DNA of 64,000 nt, from NCBI RefSeq assembly GCF_000152965.1, contig NZ_CH902583.1:3477694-3541693 (forward strand), in the 5' to 3' direction. The notes below the pieces were generated by a model. The model was not told the origin of the DNA, did no database searches, and saw nothing but the letters and a program-made list of their open reading frames with translations. This stretch comes from Roseobacter sp. MED193 (GTDB lineage Bacteria; Pseudomonadota; Alphaproteobacteria; Rhodobacterales; Rhodobacteraceae). How positions within the stretch are numbered: the first letter of the stretch is position 1; the number at the start of each line of letters is the position of its first letter. A program made the position numbers and the translations under genes. Shown here in pieces: positions 1 to 7,929 of this stretch.

Positions 1-408
1 CCGCAGGGTGGAAACGGGCAGGGTTGAAAGCTCGTCTAGGCGGGGATCTTCGCGGCCATCGGCCGGCAGCAGGGCAAGAGCGATGCCTCTGCGACGGGCC
101 ATATCCTGCAGGGTGGCCAGACCGTAGGGCCAATAGCTTTCGCCGCCAATCAGGCGCACGAGAATGCCCTTGGTGTCTTCCAGCGTTTGTTCCGCATAGG
201 TATCCACCGACAGGGGATGTTTCAGCGCAACCAAATTGGCCAGCCGGAGGCTGGGCAGTTTTCCTTCTGCGCGATGCCAGCCTGCCGCAAAGGCGCCAAG
301 GTCGCTGTCGGAGAAAGACAACACCACCAGGTCCGCAGGTGTTTGCCCCAGATCCTGCGGCGTATCTGTTTGATCCAAGCCATGGCTCTCGCGAAAGACA
401 ACATGCAT
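1..408 (-). CDS. cobN: Cobaltochelatase subunit CobN, N-terminal fragment
   Basis: CobN is the large subunit of the aerobic ATP-dependent cobaltochelatase, which inserts cobalt into hydrogenobyrinate a,c-diamide. Only the first 136 codons are present; the gene runs off the left edge. The ATG at 408 begins MHVVFRESHGLDQTDTP, followed by an ADLVVLSFSDSDLGAFAAGW-like stretch that I recognise from CobN N-termini in this group. It follows cobW and a DUF1636 gene on the same strand, and all three lie downstream of a cobalamin riboswitch, so repression by B12 is expected. The identification rests on the N-terminus and the neighbours, because the catalytic part is outside the window. Confidence 0.85.
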   Translation of the reverse strand, partial: MHVVFRESHGLDQTDTPQDLGQTPADLVVLSFSDSDLGAFAAGWHRAEGKLPSLRLANLVALKHPLSVDTYAEQTLEDTKGILVRLIGGESYWPYGLATLQDMARRRGIALALLPADGREDPRLDELSTLPVSTLR

Positions 409-525
409 CGTTCAAACCCCCTCCAAGGGATGAGGGGGGAGCAGCGCGCGACTTTGGGAGGATGCAAAGCACCCTCCCATCGATCCCAGAGAAACCCCAT
501 GGTTCGTTGGGGTGCGCGGGCGCTG

Positions 526-562
526 CCCGGCGTTGTAGCCGGGCGAAATTATAGAAATTTCG
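526..562 (-). other. Two adjacent hairpins between cobW and cobN
   Basis: Two inverted repeats sit side by side: CCCGGC (526-531) with GCCGGG (538-543), and CGAAATT (544-550) with AATTTCG (556-562). They lie in the 169-nt gap between the end of cobW and the start of cobN, inside the presumed transcript. Neither is followed by a T-run on the minus strand, so they look like intercistronic RNA structures (processing or attenuation) rather than a terminator. Confidence 0.35.
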
Positions 563-577
563 CCGGTTGGCATTAAC

Positions 578-1645
578 TTACGCCCCCAGTTCAGCGCGGA
601 TGGCTGCGCCGTCGATATTGTCATGCTCAGCAATGACCACCAGCTGGGTGCGACGTGGTGTGTCTCCCCAGGGTTGGTCATATTGGGCGCGCAGACGTTC
701 GCCCACCGCCTGAACCAACATCCGCATCGGTTTTCCTTCCACTGCAACATAGCCTTTGACCCGCAGGATATTGCGTTCACGCGCGAGTTTCACGATGGCA
801 TTTTGCAGCGCTTCCGGATCAGAAACTTCGCCCATTTCGACCACGATGGTATCAAAATCGTCATGGCTGTGATCGTGGTGATGATCGTCGTCATGGTCAT
901 CGTGGTGATGATGGTGTTCATGATGCGATGGCCGGGCTGCCAAGTCATCTTCGGCGGCGGCCTCTAGCCCCAAGATGACACGGGGGTCGATCACGCCTTC
1001 GGACATCGGCAGGATCGGCAGCTTACGCGGAGCTTCGGCTGCGATCATGTCGCGGGCCTTGTTCAATCCCGCCTCTCCGGCAAGATCGGCCTTGGACATC
1101 AGAATGATATCGGCGCAGGAGATCTGATCTTTGAACAATTCGGACAGTGGTGTTTCGTGATCGATGCCCTCATCGGCTTCGCGCTGGGCCTGTACGGCCT
1201 CTAGGTCGCTCGCGAATTGCCCCTTGGCGACGGCCTCGGCATCGGCCAGTGCAACCACGCCGTCGACGGTGATCCGCGAGCGGATTGCGGGCCAGTCAAA
1301 GGCCTTGAGCAGGGGTTTGGGCAGGGCCAAGCCAGAGGTTTCAATCACGATGTGATCAGGCTTGTCTGGCAGATCCATCAGCTGTTCGATCGTCGGGATG
1401 AAGTCGTCGGCCACGGTGCAGCAGATGCAGCCATTTGCCAGCTCCATGATGTTTTCGGCTGGGCAATTCTCATCCGCGCAGGATTTGAGGATTTCCCCAT
1501 CGACGCCGGCGGTGCCGAATTCGTTGACCACGACTGCCAGACGTTTGCCCTGCGGGTTCTGCATCAGGTGGCGGATCAGCGTGGTCTTACCAGCGCCGAG
1601 AAAGCCGGTGATGACGGTGACGGGGATCTTGTTGAGATTGCTCAT
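578..1645 (-). CDS. cobW: CobW-family GTPase, cobalamin-associated metallochaperone
   Basis: 355 aa. This is a G3E-family P-loop GTPase thought to deliver cobalt to cobaltochelatase (CobNST). Visible motifs are the G1 loop GFLGAGKT (residues 14-21), the metal-binding GCICC motif (72-76), an ETSG motif near residue 100, an SKAD guanine-recognition motif, and a histidine/aspartate-rich linker (about residues 240-262, HHEHHHHHDDHDDD) before the CobW C-terminal domain. The position between a DUF1636 gene and cobN fits the usual CobW locus. The gene lies downstream of the cobalamin riboswitch. The His-rich tract is common in the family and probably buffers metal. Confidence 0.95.
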   Translation of the reverse strand: MSNLNKIPVTVITGFLGAGKTTLIRHLMQNPQGKRLAVVVNEFGTAGVDGEILKSCADENCPAENIMELANGCICCTVADDFIPTIEQLMDLPDKPDHIVIETSGLALPKPLLKAFDWPAIRSRITVDGVVALADAEAVAKGQFASDLEAVQAQREADEGIDHETPLSELFKDQISCADIILMSKADLAGEAGLNKARDMIAAEAPRKLPILPMSEGVIDPRVILGLEAAAEDDLAARPSHHEHHHHHDDHDDDHHHDHSHDDFDTIVVEMGEVSDPEALQNAIVKLARERNILRVKGYVAVEGKPMRMLVQAVGERLRAQYDQPWGDTPRRTQLVVIAEHDNIDGAAIRAELGA

Positions 1646-1651
1646 GGGGTT

Positions 1652-2062
1652 TTAATCCTTGGAGGGCAGATTGATCGGGGGAATACGGGCGATGGATTGT
1701 TTGCGAAACACCTGTGGGCGTTCGCGCCAGGGCACCACACCATCCGCCGTGGCGGCATAGGCGGCAGCACCTGCCAGGATGTCGTCGACATGGGCTTCGG
1801 GGTCGAGATCGCCATAGATATAGCTCCAGCGGTCTTCGCCGCCAGTCAGAACCATTGCGCAGCCGCGTTTACAGGCTGAAAGGCATTCGACACCGCGGAC
1901 AGTGACACCGGCGGGCAGCTCCGCTTCATCCAATGCGGCCATGAGGATTGAACCCGGACGAACGGCCTCTGGATCAACGCCTTCGCGTTTACAGGTGGTG
2001 CAGATCGTCAGAGTGACCTCTGTTGGATTTCCAGCGGGGGTCTCCGCCATATCTTCAGCCAT
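1652..2062 (-). CDS. DUF1636 small cysteine-containing protein (cobalamin operon)
   Basis: 136 aa with the ATG start MAEDMAETPAGNP. The open frame continues upstream to 2278, but that part overlaps the B12 riboswitch and is not credible coding. The protein has a thioredoxin-like ferredoxin layout: ICTTCKREG (Cys pair) near residue 18 and ECLSACKRGCAMVL near residue 55, giving five cysteines that could hold a metal or Fe-S cluster. DUF1636 proteins commonly neighbour cobW and cobN; the molecular role is not established. It is the first gene of the leftward operon, six bases ahead of cobW. Confidence 0.85.
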   Translation of the reverse strand: MAEDMAETPAGNPTEVTLTICTTCKREGVDPEAVRPGSILMAALDEAELPAGVTVRGVECLSACKRGCAMVLTGGEDRWSYIYGDLDPEAHVDDILAGAAAYAATADGVVPWRERPQVFRKQSIARIPPINLPSKD

Positions 2063-2164
2063 CAGCGCGCGTCCTTTGTTTGCAGGGATCGGGGGCCGGG
2101 CCAGCAGGGAGAGCGCAGCGAGGCACTCCCACAACCAGTCGCGAAACACCCCGTCCGCTCGTTG

Positions 2165-2340
2165 TCTCATGCGTTGGCAGGTCTCCCGGCTTGCGGATTT
2201 CGACGGGCGATGCCTGTCTGCGGTGCTCTTGCCTTCCCGGCACGGTGGGCCAGTGGCATCAGAGACCTTTCCGGTCACGGTCGCGGGGGCGGCTGTGCTT
2301 GAGAGCTGATAGCAAAAATCCCTATCAGCCTGTCACATTC
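2165..2340 (-). promoter_or_regulatory. Cobalamin (AdoCbl) riboswitch
   Basis: Read on the minus strand, this segment contains the conserved elements in order: GCCGCCCCCGCGACCGTGA, then GCCACTGG, then CCGGGAAGGC, then the B12 box AAGCCGGGAGACCTGCC (about 2176-2193). These match the class-I cobalamin riboswitch core. It lies 100-280 nt upstream of the DUF1636-cobW-cobN operon and should reduce its expression when adenosylcobalamin is plentiful. The exact 5' boundary is approximate. A short inverted repeat GCTGATAG/CTATCAGC (2305-2329) is probably one of its 5' helices. Confidence 0.9.
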
Positions 2341-2348
2341 CCTCTTCG

Positions 2349-2363
2349 CCTGCAATTTGCAGG
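2349..2363. promoter_or_regulatory. Perfect 7-1-7 inverted repeat between riboswitch and cobO
   Basis: CCTGCAA-T-TTGCAGG is a perfect dyad of the size of a regulator operator. It sits in the divergent region, outside the riboswitch and 74 nt upstream of the cobO start. It may be an operator for cobO or for the divergent cob operon. No cognate regulator can be named. Confidence 0.35.
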
Positions 2364-2436
2364 AACCAACAAAAACCCCCTTGCGCTATTGGGGGCTTCC
2401 TTGTCAAGACTTGGGCAAACAGCAGGAGTGAACCCC

Positions 2437-3072
2437 GTGAGTGAGAAGTCCGAAACCGGCGTTTCAGAAGAGGAAGCGGCACGTCACGCCTCCAAGATGG
2501 CCAAGAAGAAGGCCGCCCGCGATCGCATGATGAAAAACAAGGATGGTGAAAAGGGGCTGATCATCGTCCACACGGGTCCCGGCAAGGGCAAATCCAGTTC
2601 AGGATTCGGCATGATCATGCGGTGTATTGCCCATGGGATGCCCTCGGCCGTGGTACAGTTCATCAAGGGCGCCTGGCAGACTGGCGAGCGGACATTGATC
2701 GAAGAGAACTTTAGCGATCTGTGCCAATTCTACGCCATGGGTGAGGGGTTTACCTGGGAAACACAGGATAAGGCGCGCGATATCGCCGCAGCCAAGAAGG
2801 GCTGGGAAAAGGCCAAGGAAATGATCCGCGATGAGCGCAACACCATGGTGTTGCTGGACGAGATCAATATTGCACTGCGCTATGAGTACCTGGATCTCGA
2901 TGAGGTGCTGGAATTCCTGGTGGAGGAAAAGCCGCCGATGACTCATGTGGTGTTGACTGGGCGCAACGCCAAGGATGAGCTGATTGAGATTGCTGATTTG
3001 GTGACTGAGATGGGCCAGATCAAGCACCCCTTCCGCGCCGGTGTGAAGGCGCAAAAGGGCGTCGAGTTTTAG
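2437..3072 (+). CDS. cobO: Cob(I)yrinic acid a,c-diamide adenosyltransferase CobO
   Basis: 211 aa. Transfers the adenosyl group of ATP to the cobalt of corrinoids (BtuR/CobO/CobA type). The P-loop GPGKGKSSS is at residues 47-55, followed by the family stretches VVQFIKGAWQTGE and LLDEINIAL, and the C-terminal HPFRAGVKAQKG typical of CobO. I chose the GTG at 2437 because AGGAG (2424-2428) lies eight bases upstream; a GTG at 2428 is an alternative. The frame is open further upstream only by chance, across the antisense of the riboswitch. It is transcribed divergently from the cobW operon, and no riboswitch is seen on its own strand. Confidence 0.93.
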   Translation: MSEKSETGVSEEEAARHASKMAKKKAARDRMMKNKDGEKGLIIVHTGPGKGKSSSGFGMIMRCIAHGMPSAVVQFIKGAWQTGERTLIEENFSDLCQFYAMGEGFTWETQDKARDIAAAKKGWEKAKEMIRDERNTMVLLDEINIALRYEYLDLDEVLEFLVEEKPPMTHVVLTGRNAKDELIEIADLVTEMGQIKHPFRAGVKAQKGVEF

Positions 3073-3113
3073 CTCTAGTATTGCAGGGGAAGGGCCCCTT
3101 ATGGGCTGAGGCA

Positions 3114-3143
3114 ACAGGTTGTTTCGCGTGCGAAACAGCCTGT
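3114..3143 (+). terminator. Hairpin after cobO, probable terminator
   Basis: ACAGG-TT-GTTTCGC (3114-3127) pairs with GCGAAAC-AG-CCTGT (3130-3143) in the gap between the convergent cobO and glpD. A second small hairpin TCAGC/GCTGA follows. There is no clear T-run, so it may work as an RNA 3' end structure for either strand. Confidence 0.4.
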
Positions 3144-3254
3144 CAGCTTTGCTGATACAAATCCTGGGCGTTGCACAGGGTGCGGGCGGCTAGGGGTTGA
3201 GTGCCTGCAACGTCTGGTTAGCGTTCCTTAAGGGTTTCAGCGCCTTGCGCGCCG

Positions 3255-4832
3255 TTAGGCGCTGCCCCTGGTCAGCTGGCCTTGAATGTAGGCATCCACA
3301 GCCGCGCGCTGGCTGTCATCCAATCGCAGGTTCAGTTTGGTGCGCCGCAGCAGGAAATCCTGACCTGTGCGGACCCATTCATGGGTGACGACCCAGTCCA
3401 GCTCACGCGCTGTGATAGTCGCGCCAAAGTCCTGGCCCAGATCGGCGGCGGTTTTGGCGTCGCCCAAAACATCCCAGGCCTCCAGACCATAGGCCCGCAT
3501 TAGTCGGCGTGTCGCGTAGGGCGTCAAGAAGGGGTAATCGCTCGCCAGCTTTTCGGTAAGCTTGCTCACATTGGCCACTGGAAAATCACCGCCGGGCATG
3601 GCGACGCCAGCGGTCCAATTGCCGGAAAGCCCTGGTAGAGCTTCGCCAATCTTGGCCAAGGCAGCCTCTGCCAGTTTCCGGTAAGTGGTGATCTTACCAC
3701 CAAAGACATTGAGCAATGGCGCCTGTGTCTGATCCAGCGTCAGCACATATTCGCGGGTCGCCGCCGTGGCAGAGCTGGCACCATCGTCATAAAGTGGGCG
3801 CACTCCGGAATAGGTCCAGAGAATGTCATCGCGACTGATCGGTTTGTCAAAATACTGGGAGGCAAATTTGACCAGGTAATCTTGCTCTTGCGGGGTGCAT
3901 TCCGGTGCGGTTTGCGGGTCGGGATGATCAGCATCGGTGGTGCCAATGAGAGTGAAATCTTCCTCGTAAGGGATAGCAAAAATAATGCGCCCATCCTCTC
4001 CCTGGAAGAAATAGCAGCGTCCGTGGTCAAAGAGTTTTGGCACCACGATATGGCTGCCACGCACCAGGCGCACGGTTTCGCGACTGTTCTGGCCCAAAGT
4101 CTGACGGAGCAGGTCTGCGACCCAGGGACCGCCGGCGTTGACCAGCATCCTGGCGCGGTGTTCTTGGGTTTCACCGCTGGCGTGATCCTTGACGGTAATG
4201 ACCCAGTGATCTTCTCCGCGCTGGGCGCTCAAGACTTCGGTGCGGGTCATGATCTGTGCTCCGCGGGCTGCCGCATCGCGGGCGTTCAATACCACCAGGC
4301 GGGCGTCTTCAACCCAGCAGTCCGAATACTCAAACGCCTTCCTGAACTTGGATTTCAGTGGCCGGCCGGCCTCATCTGATGTGAGATCCACCGTGCTGGT
4401 GCTCGGCAGAATACCGCGCTTACCGAGGCTGTCATAGAGAAACAGACCGAGACGGATCAGCCAGGCCGGGCGGCGCCCCCTCATCCAGGGCATGAATGTG
4501 GTCAGCAGTTTGGATGTCGGCGTATCGTTGTCAAACCGCATGTCCTTATGGAAGGGCAGTACAAATCGCATGGGCCAGGAGATATGCGGCATCGCACTCA
4601 GCAGCACTTCGCGTTCGATGAGAGCTTCCCGGACCAGGCGGAACTCAAAATACTCCAGGTAGCGCAATCCGCCATGGAACAACTTGGTTGAGGCTGACGA
4701 GGTGGCGGAGGCAAGGTCGTTCATTTCAGCCAGAGTAACCGACAGTCCGCGTCCGGCCGCGTCACGGGCGATGCCGCAGCCATTGATGCCGCCACCAATG
4801 ATGAAGAGGTCGGTGATTTTTGGATCAGTCAT
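3255..4832 (-). CDS. glpD: Glycerol-3-phosphate dehydrogenase (FAD, aerobic)
   Basis: 525 aa. Oxidises sn-glycerol 3-phosphate to dihydroxyacetone phosphate at the inner membrane, passing electrons to ubiquinone. The FAD-binding GGGINGCGIARDAAGRG motif is at residues 13-29, followed by TSSASTKLFHGGLRYLE, a GlpD hallmark. A second conserved stretch, TDADHP and YSGVRPLYDD, appears around residues 300-345. Length matches GlpD. The ATG overlaps the end of glpR by eight bases, so translation is probably coupled. No glycerol kinase or transporter is present in the window. Confidence 0.95.
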   Translation of the reverse strand: MTDPKITDLFIIGGGINGCGIARDAAGRGLSVTLAEMNDLASATSSASTKLFHGGLRYLEYFEFRLVREALIEREVLLSAMPHISWPMRFVLPFHKDMRFDNDTPTSKLLTTFMPWMRGRRPAWLIRLGLFLYDSLGKRGILPSTSTVDLTSDEAGRPLKSKFRKAFEYSDCWVEDARLVVLNARDAAARGAQIMTRTEVLSAQRGEDHWVITVKDHASGETQEHRARMLVNAGGPWVADLLRQTLGQNSRETVRLVRGSHIVVPKLFDHGRCYFFQGEDGRIIFAIPYEEDFTLIGTTDADHPDPQTAPECTPQEQDYLVKFASQYFDKPISRDDILWTYSGVRPLYDDGASSATAATREYVLTLDQTQAPLLNVFGGKITTYRKLAEAALAKIGEALPGLSGNWTAGVAMPGGDFPVANVSKLTEKLASDYPFLTPYATRRLMRAYGLEAWDVLGDAKTAADLGQDFGATITARELDWVVTHEWVRTGQDFLLRRTKLNLRLDDSQRAAVDAYIQGQLTRGSA

Positions 4833-5622
4833 TTTCGCGGCTTTCGTTTTGGGTTCGGTTGGAGTCGGCGCAGAGGATCCGGGTTCCTGCGGTGCTGGCG
4901 GCCTTGCAAAAAGAGGAGGGAGGCATCTGGTCGGTGATGATCACATCCAGATCGGGCAGGCCGCAGATCCGCACCGGGGCAGAGCGCGCAAATTTACTGC
5001 CATCACAGAGCAGTATCGTTGTGCGTGCATTTTTTAGGATGGCGCGGGCGACCGAGACTTCACGGGCGTCATGGTCCAAAACAGCGCCGTCTTCGTCGAG
5101 CGCAGAAGCGCCGATAATGGCGTAGTCAACCTTGTAGCGGGAAATGAATTCAACGGCGTCCTCGCCGATGATCGCGCCATCACTCTGACGCACTGTGCCG
5201 CCAGCCAGGATGAGCTCCTTTGTTTCGCCGCCCATCATCAGGTTTATAATATTGATGTTGTTTGATAAAACAGTAAGCCCGCGATGGTTTTCAAGGGCGC
5301 GGGCCGCCTGTTCAGTGGAGGTGCCAATATTGAGTGCCAGCGAGCAATTGTCTGGGATGACCTCCGCCAGCAGGGTTGCCATGGCCTGCTTTGCAGCGGC
5401 GTTGAGCTTGCGCCGCTCTGCATAGGCGCGGTTGGCAGCAGAGCTGACGCGAACTGCTCCGCCATGGACCCGTGACAAAGCCCCGCGCGCGGCCAAATCC
5501 CGCAGATCGGTGCGGATGGTCTGAAGGGAGACCCCAAAGAGCGCGGCGAGATCTTCGACCTCTACACGCTCCTGGCTGTTTAGCAGGTTCAGGATCTTGT
5601 CGTGGCGATTCGCGGCATCCAT
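4825..5622 (-). CDS. glpR: DeoR/GlpR-family transcriptional repressor
   Basis: 265 aa. The N-terminal DeoR helix-turn-helix (about residues 6-58, with VSLQTIRTDLRDLAARGALSRVHGGAV) is followed by a sugar-phosphate sensor domain with the usual LNIGTST and DHDAREV-like segments. Linkage to glpD makes it the likely glycerol-3-phosphate-responsive repressor of glycerol genes. Its leader contains an unusual 8-bp tandem repeat 99-154 nt upstream of the start codon, which may affect its expression. Confidence 0.9.
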   Translation of the reverse strand: MDAANRHDKILNLLNSQERVEVEDLAALFGVSLQTIRTDLRDLAARGALSRVHGGAVRVSSAANRAYAERRKLNAAAKQAMATLLAEVIPDNCSLALNIGTSTEQAARALENHRGLTVLSNNINIINLMMGGETKELILAGGTVRQSDGAIIGEDAVEFISRYKVDYAIIGASALDEDGAVLDHDAREVSVARAILKNARTTILLCDGSKFARSAPVRICGLPDLDVIITDQMPPSSFCKAASTAGTRILCADSNRTQNESREND

Positions 5623-5720
5623 AGGCTTTCCTTTTGCGGGGATGCTTATCGGATCACTTGAGTTTTGTCATCATTTGTTTTCGATTTGCTTGCGATATTG
5701 TGGATATCGAAAAATTTGGA

Positions 5721-5776
5721 TGGATGTATGGATGTATGGATGTATGGATGTATGGATGTATGGATGTATGGATGTA
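5721..5776. repeat. Octanucleotide tandem repeat (TGGATGTA)x7
   Basis: Seven perfect head-to-tail copies of TGGATGTA, with degenerate partial copies on both sides (TGGA at 5717-5720; TGGATGGATGG at 5777-5787). It lies in the short gap between the DUF1513 gene and the start of glpR, both leftward, so it occupies the glpR promoter or leader region. Such short perfect arrays change length by slipped-strand mispairing. The translated repeats on the plus strand (WMYGCMDV) have no independent coding support. Confidence 0.95.
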
Positions 5777-5812
5777 TGGATGGATGGCGCCGGGCTCGCG
5801 CAGGCGTCTCGT

Positions 5813-6898
5813 CTAGGTCAGCGGCACAAGGTGGTTGTCCCAGGCCAGATCGTGGTGCCTTAGCTGTTTGGCGGTGTGCCCCGTCAGTGCGGCAATTGCA
5901 CCGAGGCCGGTGCTGGCAATGAACCCGCTGCGCGCAGTGGCAAGGCCACAGACATCGCGCAGCGCGTGCTCCTTGATTATATGTCCACTGCGGGTCTCCA
6001 TCACCTGCACCACCCCGCCCCTGGGGGAGGTCACGCCGATGGTCAGATCGTCGGGGCTAAAGGCGACAGAGCCGCCATAGCCGCGCATATTGCGCAGGCG
6101 TGGGTCACCTTCAGCCAATAGGTCCGGCGGTGTGCCTGGCTCATATAGGCCAAGCAGCGGCAGATCTGCGCCAGGATCGCCTTGCCACTGCATGGCAAAG
6201 CCCAGAATGCCCTGAGACGAAATCGCAAGGTGGCGGATAGAGTTGAGGTGCAGCTCAGGAGCCAGTTCCATCACCTCCTGCACCTGCCCGTCCAGAGACA
6301 ACAGGCTGAGGTTGGGGCGCATCTGCGGCAGGTTCAACTTGGCACGGCCGCTGTCGGGGTGGGTCTCAATCCCGCCGTTGGCAATGGCGAGCTGGGGCCC
6401 GCTCTGGCTTTGACGCAGCAGCATGTCATGGGGCCCAACGCCGCCAGAGTCAAAGCTGCCAATGCGGCGATAGCCCCTTGCGACCTCCCATATGCCGATC
6501 CTGCCGCGCCCATTCTCATAGTCGTTTTCGGTGGTGAACAGGCGAGAGCCATCTGGAGTGAACAACCCATGTCCATAAAAATGATGCCCCTGTGGGGGTT
6601 CCAGCCGGGCAAGAGGTGTTCCATTCCGGCAATCTATGACATCGGCAAACCGACCCGGGCGGCGGGCAAAGGCAACGGCCTCGGGGCGTGTTGGATGGGC
6701 AGCGGCGGCATGGCCCCGGCCGGGCAGTGGACAGGTGAACTGGATTGCACCAGCCTCCGAGAGGCCTGCCAGCAGATAGCTGCCGTCGGGATCTTTTGCG
6801 GCGGTAAGAAAGGCGGGCCGGCCGAGGTCTGCCCAGCTCGGGGTGGGGGCCAGGCTACTTGCAAGAAGGCCTGCAAGAAAACCGCGTCGCGAGGTCAT
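5813..6898 (-). CDS. DUF1513 protein, exported, iron-locus associated
   Basis: 361 aa. The N-terminus MTSRRGFLAGLLASSLAPTPSWA is a twin-arginine type signal (S-R-R-G-F-L) with a probable cleavage after SWA, so export as a folded protein is likely. The rest looks like a beta-propeller: repeated strands with HPTRPEAVAF, GHGLFTPDGSRLFTTEND, GPHDMLL, NSIRHLAISS and GGSVAFSPDD. DUF1513 proteins regularly follow imelysin and di-heme oxidase genes in iron-regulated loci, as here. Biochemical function is unknown to me. It is the last gene of the bfd-bfr-DHOR-imelysin-DUF1513 run. Confidence 0.85.
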   Translation of the reverse strand: MTSRRGFLAGLLASSLAPTPSWADLGRPAFLTAAKDPDGSYLLAGLSEAGAIQFTCPLPGRGHAAAAHPTRPEAVAFARRPGRFADVIDCRNGTPLARLEPPQGHHFYGHGLFTPDGSRLFTTENDYENGRGRIGIWEVARGYRRIGSFDSGGVGPHDMLLRQSQSGPQLAIANGGIETHPDSGRAKLNLPQMRPNLSLLSLDGQVQEVMELAPELHLNSIRHLAISSQGILGFAMQWQGDPGADLPLLGLYEPGTPPDLLAEGDPRLRNMRGYGGSVAFSPDDLTIGVTSPRGGVVQVMETRSGHIIKEHALRDVCGLATARSGFIASTGLGAIAALTGHTAKQLRHHDLAWDNHLVPLT

Positions 6899-6923
6899 AG
6901 GCCATGTCCTTCTTCAAAATGGG

Positions 6924-7928
6924 TTAGTCGCCGTCCAGTGAATTGAACCCGGCCAAAACCCCAAGGGAGGGGCCGAGATCGCTTTCGATCAGAGCTCGCA
7001 GGTCGTTGACCTCCTGCTGAAGCGCTTCAAGGCGGAAGCGATTGGCTGGGTCGGCAACCCCTGCCAGGCGCGGATCATCCAGTCGCAGAGCCCGCAGTAT
7101 TGGCTTTTGGAAGGCGGTCTCCAGTCGGGCTATCAGGTCTTGATCTCCATCAGCCAGGGCAATGGCCAAAGGCTGCAACGATTGTAGCGCCAAAACAATG
7201 TGATGTTGGCTACGACCCGAGCGCCAGGCCTCTGCACGTTTGGGGCGTGGCTTGTCAAAGCTGCCCAAGGGACGGCCCAATCGCATATCCGCCAGCAGTT
7301 GCAGGCCTGTATTCAAGGATTTGTAGAGCTCTTGCTTGACTTCGGTTTCGTCCTGATAGCGCCCCGATGCGCTGCGCATCTGATCGGCATAGGAGTCCTG
7401 CCAATCCCGATGGATCGCGGCGGTATTTACGGCAATATCTTGGGCCATTGCGGCGGTGAGGGCACAGCGGTACTCATGTGGTTTGGCGCTGGTGAAGTTC
7501 TGATCAAAATACATGAACTCCAGCGCATAGAAACCGCGCCCGGCAATGGAGGACTGCGCAATACCTTCCGGGGTTAGCAGGGCGGGGTCGGCGCTGCGCA
7601 AGTGCTTGGCCAGTGTTTTCGGGGTCTTGCCACGACTGTCAGGCCAAAACGCCAAGGCAAAGGCACGATTGTTTGTCTCTGTCGGGCCAAAGCGCAGGTG
7701 GCTGACCCGAACCCAGGCGTCAAAGGCCTGATGATAGGCGTCGCGCAGCGGGCTGGCGCCTGGGCGGCAGATGGTCTGGGCGATTTGGGCCAGATCCTCG
7801 CTGCTCTCTGCGAGGGCCTGCATCGCGGGCAGGACCTGATCGTCAAGGATTTCATCCACAATATCGGCCCTCACCAGGGAAGGGGTGAAGGCCGCGCCGA
7901 TGGCCAGTGCAAATATAATATGTTTCAA
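6924..7928 (-). CDS. Imelysin-like (peptidase M75-like) periplasmic protein
   Basis: 334 aa from a TTG at 7928, placed one base after the di-heme oxidase stop; this start gives a clean signal peptide MKHIIFALAIGAAFTPSLVRA. The imelysin fold is suggested by the ACW-like SHLRFGPTETNNRAFALAFWPD segment and the SIAGRGFYALEFMYFD segment. In the latter, the usual GxHxxE motif reads G-F-Y-A-L-E, so the histidine is replaced by tyrosine. Imelysins (IrpA, EfeO-like) are iron-linked periplasmic proteins. The close spacing to the di-heme oxidase gene points to joint function in iron uptake. An upstream ATG at 7979 would overlap the preceding gene. Confidence 0.8.
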   Translation of the reverse strand: MKHIIFALAIGAAFTPSLVRADIVDEILDDQVLPAMQALAESSEDLAQIAQTICRPGASPLRDAYHQAFDAWVRVSHLRFGPTETNNRAFALAFWPDSRGKTPKTLAKHLRSADPALLTPEGIAQSSIAGRGFYALEFMYFDQNFTSAKPHEYRCALTAAMAQDIAVNTAAIHRDWQDSYADQMRSASGRYQDETEVKQELYKSLNTGLQLLADMRLGRPLGSFDKPRPKRAEAWRSGRSQHHIVLALQSLQPLAIALADGDQDLIARLETAFQKPILRALRLDDPRLAGVADPANRFRLEALQQEVNDLRALIESDLGPSLGVLAGFNSLDGD

Positions 7929-7929
7929 G

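Noticed and set aside
2023-2436. 138-codon upstream extension of cobO
   Set aside because: It lies across the antisense of the cobalamin riboswitch; CobO homology and a Shine-Dalgarno support the GTG at 2437.
5721-5776. CRISPR array
   Set aside because: The repeat unit is 8 bp and has no spacers; it is a simple tandem repeat.
5597-5922. Three overlapping plus-strand frames encoding repeated WMYGCMDV residues
   Set aside because: They are translations of the 8-bp tandem repeat; no frame has a start, homology or codon bias.
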